From the NCBI GenBank assembly GCA_964023275.1, contig OZ029921.1, positions 30,053,230 to 30,117,229 of the forward strand: a stretch of 64,000 nt of DNA, written 5' to 3'. Source of the DNA: Norana najaformis (lineage: Eukaryota > Annelida > Clitellata > Crassiclitellata > Hormogastridae). Positions 21,626 to 64,000 of the stretch are shown piece after piece. The position numbers and the translations under genes were made by a program. Numbering within the stretch: the first letter of the stretch is position 1; every line of letters starts with the position of its first letter. Under the pieces are notes generated by a model. That model was not told the origin of the DNA and ran no database searches. It saw nothing but the letters and a program-made list of their open reading frames with translations.

Positions 21626-23329
21626 CTTCTGCTCAGCTGGGTGGAACCCACAACTGTTGGACTGCAGACCCAGGGCACAACCGAACAGATCTGTGTCATA
21701 CAATACGAGTACTAATACAAGTGTCTGAGTATACTGGACCACAACTACTTCCTTACTGTTGTTTGCAGCTGAGTGTTGTTCAAGAATGCCAGAGTGTTCC
21801 AGCGCCGGCTTATGATGCTCTTGTTTGGAGAAACTAAAATGCATCCAATCCTGCATCAATCTACCACTAATGCTTCCATCACAGACACTTTCCACCTTAG
21901 CACCATGCTGTCTCCCTGGCCTCAAAATTGTGTTGTTAAAAATGGTTTAAATTGTCATAAATATGACAAAGAAGTCAGTTACATTACTTTATTCGGACAC
22001 TTGTTCAGAAAATCATCTGAACTTAACACAGCTTTCCAAACTTCCACAATGATTCTTACAAGTTTCACCTGAATGAAAAATATTATAAACAGCAATTTAG
22101 TAGAACTGTTAACATCAAAAGTTTACTTTGGCTGAAAACCTGTAACGAATTCTTGCAGAAACGTACATCTAACAGTAATGCCTACCTGAATCTTACGAAA
22201 AAATATTAGCCTATGCATCAGTTCTGTTATCTGTCAGCTCTCCATTTCATTTGATTGAAAATTATCCCAATCATAATTTTAAGACACAAGAACACCAACC
22301 ATGGTCTTGGGCCTCTGGTCTTGTGAACTAATCGAGCTAGTAAATTAATAATAAGTGATAAGTAAATTCTAAAACTGTACAACTCATTCAAAGCCAGATT
22401 GAAAAAGGGGTTTCTAGGCAATTTGGAATGTACAGTAATTTTAAAAATTTGGCTCAAGGAAAGTGCTCTGCCTTGTGAAAGCATTACCTACTTGTGCCTA
22501 GTACCACAAGACTACGCTTTCCTGGATTATCCTACATGTACATCTAGAAGATACCTCTTCTACATTCCGAAGAGCTTGTTCCAAATAAAACTGTCAAAAG
22601 AATTAAGATTGGGCTGACGTCGGCAAGTGGGCAATGTGCTTTACGACAACATAACATTCTCCAAATCCCAAATATAAAATTCGCCTTATCAATGCTATGT
22701 TTACCAATTTTCAACGAATTTTTGACAAAAAAATTTATGATGGGTATTCAAAATACTGTTTATGTAAAATGTAAACAAATATAACCCACACCATCTTCTG
22801 AAATTCGTTTCTTACTTCATTTCAGAAAGCTGACATTCTCTCTTCTGAAAGAGGATGATCTATATAAAACGGTCACAAAACTCTACTGTTTTTACAAGTC
22901 GTCTTCTTCAATGGTAGATTCATAGCATTTTAGTGCCTTCTATTTTACCATAGTTTTGTGCCCCATTGATAATTTTTACAGGAAAAGAATGGATAAACTG
23001 ATACGCCTGAGCAGAAAACACATTGCAGATTCCGGAAATCTGTACAGCAAATTCACATTTCCCTGTTGAAACTATGAGATTACGACAAAATCATCACCAC
23101 AGACAACATCAAAGTCTCAAATTTTCCAATAAACATTCTCTAGAACATAGGTGCTCAGTAAGACTAGTGTTAACCAATACAGAAAAAACTTATATCTATA
23201 AATGTTATAAAGTTGGGATATGATATCCATGGATTGTTAACGTTTTGAACAACCCATAAACATATTAAAAGGACATATTTAAGCCTATCAGAGTTTGGTA
23301 GACTGAGTTAATCATACTCTGATGTTTGC

Positions 23330-23425
23330 AAGGAGTCACGGAAACGGCAACGCTCTGGAGAGGGGCACACCACTGATGACGACGACGACGATGATGATGA
23401 TAATGACGATGATGATGATGAGGCC
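23330..23425 (+). repeat. Family F SINE 3' fragment with (GAT)n tail
   Basis: 'cacggaaacggcaacgctct' then 'ggagaggggcacaccactg' and a (GAC/GAT)n tail. Same core at 26490-26545, and reversed at 57715-57775. Confidence 0.7.
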
Positions 23426-26400
23426 ATCATCTCAGACGTGCCTCCTTTAAATTCGAAAAGCTAACTCAAAGAATAATTGTGGAAGTACATGTATTCGATT
23501 CACTCAAAGTAGCCTCAATAACATTTGGTGTGAAGATGAAGTACACTTAGTGCATACCCAGGTCAGACATAGGCCATGTTCCACTACTGTCAGAACGTAG
23601 TTCGGGCTTGAGACCAACTATACTGTGTTGACATGGGACAAGAAAGCAAAGCAAACCTTTGAGCAGAGTAAAGCCATTGACTGATGCACTGGATTGGTTT
23701 ACTGAATAAAACAGTGCCACACAGAAGCAGTTAGATGTAAGAGGAGAAATTATTCTGTATGACAATTCATGGCATACAGTTTTATTATGACACAAATTAA
23801 GAAGAAAGTGGGGAATATGAGTACATCATAATTGCCAATACAACCCAATTTTCACACTGATAATAAACCGAACACGTGCAAGCAGAGGGCCATGTAGGTG
23901 CAGATACAGATTAACTAGTTTGCACACAAATTGCTTGCTCTGCTAGCTCTTGTTCAACAATGACTGGGAGTACATTCAGTGTCAAGCCTGAACCACACTC
24001 TGAGCATTAGTAAAACATGCTCAACCAGCCATTTTCAACTGGCTAACAATTGCAGCCCTATCTCTCCGCCACGTGTCACCTCACCTCTGCAGCTCGAAAC
24101 ATCTGTGTAGATGAGAAAAGCTGATGATGGTGATAATACCATTGTCATAACTATGTTGCCCTGCAGTCTGTTGTAATAAAAATAAAAATTTCCAAAAAGC
24201 CCTAATTAATTCAAATAAAAAGCATTTTCAAATTAAAAACGCTGGAATGTTCGCCATAAGTTGCAAGCAGACAATGAAAAAAAAAACTTGAAACTAGCTT
24301 TTCTGACACTTGAATAGGAAGCAAACCTGGCAACTAAACAGAAACAAAACTAAGACCGATCTTTCAAAGCAGAAACCAGATTGAAACCTTTTCAACTCTC
24401 TGGGACAGCACTCTGATTAAAGATGGCTGGTCCAATTACAAATGCTACATGAGAAATAAAATCGATTCAGAAAACCATTTTTATCATATGCAGCTGATCA
24501 AAAAGCACTAAGTACAACAGTTCCAAAGTATTCTGAACAACTACTGTACACTGTTTTAAGAAAAAAGGAAGCTAATTTTATTTTGTATCATGGTGTTTTT
24601 ACCAAAGCTTGAGTTTTGTTGATTTGATCTGCTAGCGTGGACCAACGGAGGATTCCTCACTCAACTGATGGACATATGGCATGCTAACAAACGCATTACT
24701 TACTTACTTACTTCTGGTGGGGCAAGTCACGCAATGACTGGTTAAGATACTATGACTTCGGTGTGCTACAGAGCAACTGGTATTACGTGTGACAGCACAA
24801 TTCCAACTTATCTTTCACAAATGCATATAAATCTATTCCACTACATCTTCACAATAAAATAAAACAAGCACATTAATTGTGGAAAACCATAAACAATTCT
24901 CAAAATCAAAAGTTTTTATGTAGCTTGCAACTGTTTAAAAAAGTCCAAATATGAAGCTTATTTTACTGAATTATGTAAGCTAATGGCAGAGCTGCTTTTT
25001 AACACAAACTGATATCACAAAACTTGACTGAGCTCACAAGACTATGCATATAAAAACTGACCGAGGCAGTAAGACTTATCATCTTGAAGAGAAAAAAAAG
25101 ATTTTTATGAAATCTCTTGTATGCCCAGAGTAGGTATATTAACAGAGGATAAAGCATCAACTAGGTAATTATCACTGAAATCACAAAACAACCAATAAAA
25201 ATCCCAGGAAATTATTGTGAACAAATAAAATTTGATTACCAGCTGATACTGATCAGCAATATACGTGACAACACCCTTCATCTCCAACAAAATTAAACAG
25301 ATTTGCTGTCCAATGCACATTTAAAAAAGGACAACAGTACAGGATATCAGCTGAACAGTAGCTACGTATGTGCTTATGTATGTATGCAAATATGTACCGT
25401 TATGCATATATGTATATAATGTATGTATATAATCTATGTATTATATATCTATGCACTTGTCTAGCACCTTTCAGGTGCTGAAACATGGCCATCTCACAGA
25501 GTTGTGTAACTCAGATGGCTTTGGCAAGCCACCCCATCATCCTGACTTCACCTTAACTTCTGCTGAGAAGAATAAATTTATAAAATTTTAATCATAACAG
25601 AGCATCTCTACAGCACCTCTTCAAAAGTTGTTCGTGGTATCTTATATAGAGTATATAAGTTATCAATCGTTAAGAAAATATGATCACAAGAATAAATAAC
25701 AATACCACAAAATTTTAATTTGTAACAATACCACCCAAAACAGCAACAAATGAAAATTAACACAAAAACAATTCATAAGAATTAAGGCAAACAAATAAAC
25801 GTTGCGTATTCTGATTAACAAATTCTCTTAAACGAAACACACTTCTGAACAGAAAATGCAAAATCCTTGACTTTCATTAAGTAAATGCAGAGTTCAATAA
25901 ATCTATCGGAGAAGATGTTGATTGATTCTTTAATTCAACATCCAACAGGTAAGGATAAACTGTCAACTGAAGAATCAATCAAAATCTTATCCAATATGCT
26001 AGTATAATATGTTGACTGAAGATATCAACTTGCAACACGGTAGTGCATTTTAAATACTGAAAGTTTGAACCCACGCAAGCAGACATGTAACAAATGTTAA
26101 CTTGATATTAAACACTGTCAATAAACATTACCAGTTAGCCTAACTTTAAACCCCTTAGCACTACTGCATAAAGCCGAGAGGCAGTTAAGTTTGAGAAGTA
26201 ACAGCACAGCCTACAAGGTCCAGAACTTTGGCATTTAGTTCTTGGAAGTAAAAGTACAAAAAGCCATAAGTCAGCACCTAAAGCTTCCCCTAGGAACGAT
26301 TAAATTGCCTAAGCATTGATTTGCTAATTGTTTAAGAACACTGAATAGCTCCTGCAATAACATACAACAAGAATTCTGTTAAGCTTCCTTGCTTATATCT

Positions 26401-26489
26401 GCTCATATCATGCTTTGTTGGGCTTTTGTTCTGTGTAAATCAGTTGTTTGGACTGTGATCACAAAAACTACGCCGGTCATTGTAAGATT

Positions 26490-26545
26490 CGTGGAAACGG
26501 CAGCGCTCTGGAGAGGGGTATGCCGTTAATGAGGATGGTGATAGG
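26490..26545 (+). repeat. Family F SINE 3' fragment
   Basis: 'tggaaacggcagcgctctgg' then 'agaggggtatgccgttaatg' and a short GAT-type tail. Confidence 0.65.
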
Positions 26546-28533
26546 TTAAAACTGGGCCAAAATTCAGCTTTGCAAGCTTTGTTTAAGCTAAGTAAAAAAC
26601 AAAGGCGTCAGTTATGCTGCTAACTCTCTGCAAAAGCTCTCGTAATCAATCTGTTACCATATCTTTAGCCATGCTCATTCACTTAAGTACTCCCATTCAT
26701 TTTTTTATCGTGTGCATTCAACTCACAATGAAACACAATAAATAACAACAATAAACAATCACATAAGCAAGGCAGCCCAGAAAGTAACTAAATGACAATG
26801 GGTGCATCAAATGATAATAACAAATATGTTCAGCAATTTGCTGAAGGAGCACAGTCATTTTACGCAAAGGCTAATCATTTACAGAAAATTTTTGAGCCAT
26901 CAACAAAACTTCATTCATTTCAACAAAGATTACAGTAACTGCATAGAAGCCTCACTCAATCTTCACAGTGAAAAAATTATTATCAGAGTATTAAGGTCTA
27001 ATTAACTGAGAACAGCAGCGGGTAAGAAAACCAAACAGGACAAATAAGAAACTGCTTCTTGAGTTCTTCTGCAACATCAGAACCTGATTTTAACGCAGAA
27101 ACTCAATGGCGTAGGACTTCCAAAGTGTGACAACCCATATTGCGTACTGTTCTAGAAAAATCAATTGCTGGAGTCAAAATTCATCATCTGTGATTTAAAA
27201 TCAATTCTGTGAGTGAAAAACTCACTCTAGTCAGTCTCTTACTTACTTTTTATTAAAGGCATTGTGGAAATATAATAGTCACAGTAATACAAAAACCAAC
27301 TCATGGTTAGTTAAAGAGCTCTGTGGCTGATCAATTCTTATTTGCCAGCAAATTCATTCTTAAAGAAAAAATGACTACAATCACAACTGCTTACTTTTTA
27401 GAACTTTGTAACAAATCTTCAAAAACAGCAAGTACCAGATACGGATAAAATAAATTAGCATTTTTTCGTTAATCAGTGACTTCAAAATTATGCTGTTAAA
27501 GTTTAAAATTACCAGGACCTGCTTTAACAAATACTCAAAAACAGCTGAAGCTTAGTGAAGGACAGGAGTTCCATTACAGAAAAGCGACGCAGAGTTTAAG
27601 ATTGTAAGGATTTTGAAAGATTGAGAGATCATTTGGCAGACGTCAAACTTAAATTAGACTCATTAAACAACTGCGTCAGGTCAGGGCACGGCTCAATATC
27701 TGCTCATAAATTTCTCAAAAAAAGCAAAATTCCTGACAGTGTACTGTCTGAGATAGCATCGGAATGGTTCCAATATACTTGCTAAATGATGACAAAGACA
27801 TCATGAAAATTACTTTTAAAAGAATGCTTTAAATAATAATGATAATAATAATAATAATAACTGTAATAATAATAATAAAACCAAAACATATTTTTTAATA
27901 AAATAAAAAATTTTGTTTCCACTGAAATTACTCAGAGAGTAATTTTCTCACATTGAGTCAATATATTAACAAGAAATAATTCAAAAAGCAGAAACAACTT
28001 TACAAATCCATCTTTAAAAATCCACAGACATAGATATATGTTAAAAACAGCAAACAACTGTCTTATGACGTGGTTTATAGCGTTAATGTCATACATTTAT
28101 CTTTTATACAACTGCACTTTCTTCACTATCTTAAAGCAAAATTTAAAGCCACAACTGTTTCATAACAAAAGTAAACACCTGACTTTTGTCCTAGGTACTG
28201 TAGGTAGGAACCCAACATTTAGAAAATTAAAGCAGGAAAATTATTTTAATCACCAATATAATTTTTGGTTATTAAATAATTTCCCATTAACCCAAGGAAT
28301 CTGAAAGACCTATATATAAGTGTCTGCACATTTCTGTAGCATATACTAAGTACCTCACAAAAGTACTTCTCACCTGCCTAACTGATGTTATCGCAAGTTA
28401 CATTAGGAATCACATTTTCGATTTCCAAGAAATGCCTGAGTATTATATAAACCCATTCTGCTCTACCTCATAGAAATGCTGCTGAAAATTTTTAATCTTA
28501 TCTGTTACAGTTTAGAAACCAGTAAGTACAACT

Positions 28534-62750
<34,217 letters not shown>

Positions 62751-63004
62751 CTAAGAAAAATGCACAAGAAAAAGTCTGAAGAGCAACTGCGTCATCACAG
62801 CTGTGACGCTACAACTGTTGCCAAGTGCACTTCCACAAACAACATACTTGGTTCAGCATTTCAAAGAAAGAAAAGTATGGCAAAGTATCTCTGGTGTGGC
62901 ACATCAGTCTATTCAGTTAATGTACTGAGTCTGTAAATGTAAAGGTTGCATGCAAATGTAAGGTAAATGTAAGGTAAATGTAAAGGAGGATTCCCTGTAA
63001 TGAT

Positions 63005-63170
63005 TCTGGGCAAGGGGTCACTGAACATTATAATTTGGTACTGGCATAAGCTCGGAAGTAAACGGCAAGTCCCGTGATGCGCTGGCCCCATGTCCAGGAC
63101 CTTGGGATTCATTAATTGTTGGCCCAACGGCGCAAGAACAGGAAACGAGCACCTCTTCCTACGTTCCACT
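63005..63170 (+). repeat. Family B SINE body
   Basis: 'tataatttggtactggcata', 'ggaagtaaacggcaagtcc', 'gtccaggaccttgggatt' and 'gaaacgagcacct', the reverse complement of 46890-47060. Confidence 0.75.
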
Positions 63171-63763
63171 AGAGATATGGAAGACCTTTACTTTTTCTAA
63201 TCTCAGATTAAAGAGTACCAGCTCATCATTATGACAAAGTAGATCTAATATCCAAGCAGAAAGGACCGATTTAGCTCATCACCTGGATTACCTTATTCCT
63301 GTCTGGCCTCGAGTCAACATGGAAGGAATTCCCAAGTGTTAGCGTGTAGCAGGTACATTTGCCATTTGCCAGGTAATTTATTCCTTTCAACGGTATCATC
63401 TTATGCTGCTCATGTTTTGGTTTTAAATGACTCCAGTTTCAGTTTGCTTATTTACATCTTTCCTACAGACCAACCCTGCCCTGGGTCCATTTCAGCACCT
63501 TTGTGCACTCTTAAAAGTAATGACTGGAAACAGCAGACACTGATGTAACTAGAATGCTCACAGACATCAGCTGTTTAGTAATAAAGCACAGTTATTGTGA
63601 CCTAAAGCCAGATATTATTGTTGCTGTTTGAAGTCGTTAGACAAAACAGTCTGGCAGCAGGCCCCAATGAGAGTGCTTTGACACCAGACAGTTTAAGTCT
63701 GACTGTTTAGCCATACTAGTGTCTGCTCTCAGCAGACATTATTTATAAGATTGAGAGGTTGCC

Positions 63764-63987
63764 AAAGGGCGCTATACCAATATCCAGACACATGCACACA
63801 CACACCACTTCAACTTGCAAACAACCTTGCTTAGGATTAGGTAATTATATCCCAGACACTCATAAACACACACAAATACACACACACACACACAAATACA
63901 CACACACACACACAAATACACACACACACACACATACACGCACCAATGCACACACACGCATATATGCACACACACACACACAATCAC
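63764..63987. repeat. SINE tail running into a (CA)n-rich microsatellite
   Basis: AAAGGGCGCTATACCAATA (the shared 3' tail motif) is followed directly by CA-rich simple sequence with 'cacaaata' interruptions. The microsatellite probably began as a SINE tail. Confidence 0.85.
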
Positions 63988-64000
63988 ATTAGCAGAAGAC

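Larger units (their letters stand above)
21626..28533. other. AT-rich non-coding region, 3' side of TTYH
   Basis: No coding family recognised on either strand. Contains two family F fragments and simple A/T-rich repeats. Part is presumably the TTYH 3' UTR, but no poly(A) site could be fixed. Confidence 0.4.
62751..64000. other. TTYH intron upstream of the first exon found
   Basis: I searched the minus strand for the exon with the first membrane helix and the R-F/Y-C-C-C-type segment and found none, so the 5' exons lie outside. Holds a family B SINE and a CA microsatellite. Confidence 0.5.

Overview
This window looks like animal nuclear DNA: genes split by many GT-AG introns, very low coding density, AT-rich introns, abundant microsatellites and several families of SINE, LINE and DNA-transposon debris. 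Two host genes are recognisable by translating exon by exon, and both look lophotrochozoan. The repeat spectrum (tRNA-derived SINEs, a recurrent GGCGCTATATAAAT 3' tail, a THAP9-like P element) suggests a mollusc, perhaps a gastropod, but I cannot name the species. No bacterial features, tRNA or rRNA genes, CRISPR arrays, LTR elements or retroviral elements were recognised.

Layout. 459-5526 is an almost complete P-element transposon (33-bp inverted repeats, exact 8-bp target duplication ACTGAGCT, three-exon THAP transposase on the minus strand with one in-frame TGA). 5535-11355 is repeat-rich, with a possible plus-strand gene of unknown family ending at 11355. 13596-18138 (minus) is an NCOA4 (ferritinophagy receptor) homologue in six coding exons, complete from ATG to stop, 634 codons. 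18139-21625 holds its presumed promoter side, a SINE broken by a non-autonomous hAT element, and a long TA tract. 21626-28533 is AT-rich non-coding DNA.

28534-62750 (minus) is a Tweety-homologue (TTYH) membrane protein gene: twelve coding exons are found, all in consistent splice phase, giving 406 codons plus stop. The first exon(s), with the start codon and first membrane segment, lie beyond the right edge. Its 14-kb intron (48656-62638) carries most of the tandem repeats and retroelement relics.

The two host genes face the same way and are not obviously linked in function: NCOA4 delivers ferritin to autophagosomes, and TTYH is a five-pass membrane protein. The most interesting signals are the near-intact P element, a six-fold array of Tyr-Trp-Leu motifs in the NCOA4 tail, a NAGNAG splice acceptor that decides whether TTYH has a PPxY ubiquitin-ligase motif, 12 tandem perfect splice-donor decoys in the TTYH intron, and a nested hAT-in-SINE insertion.
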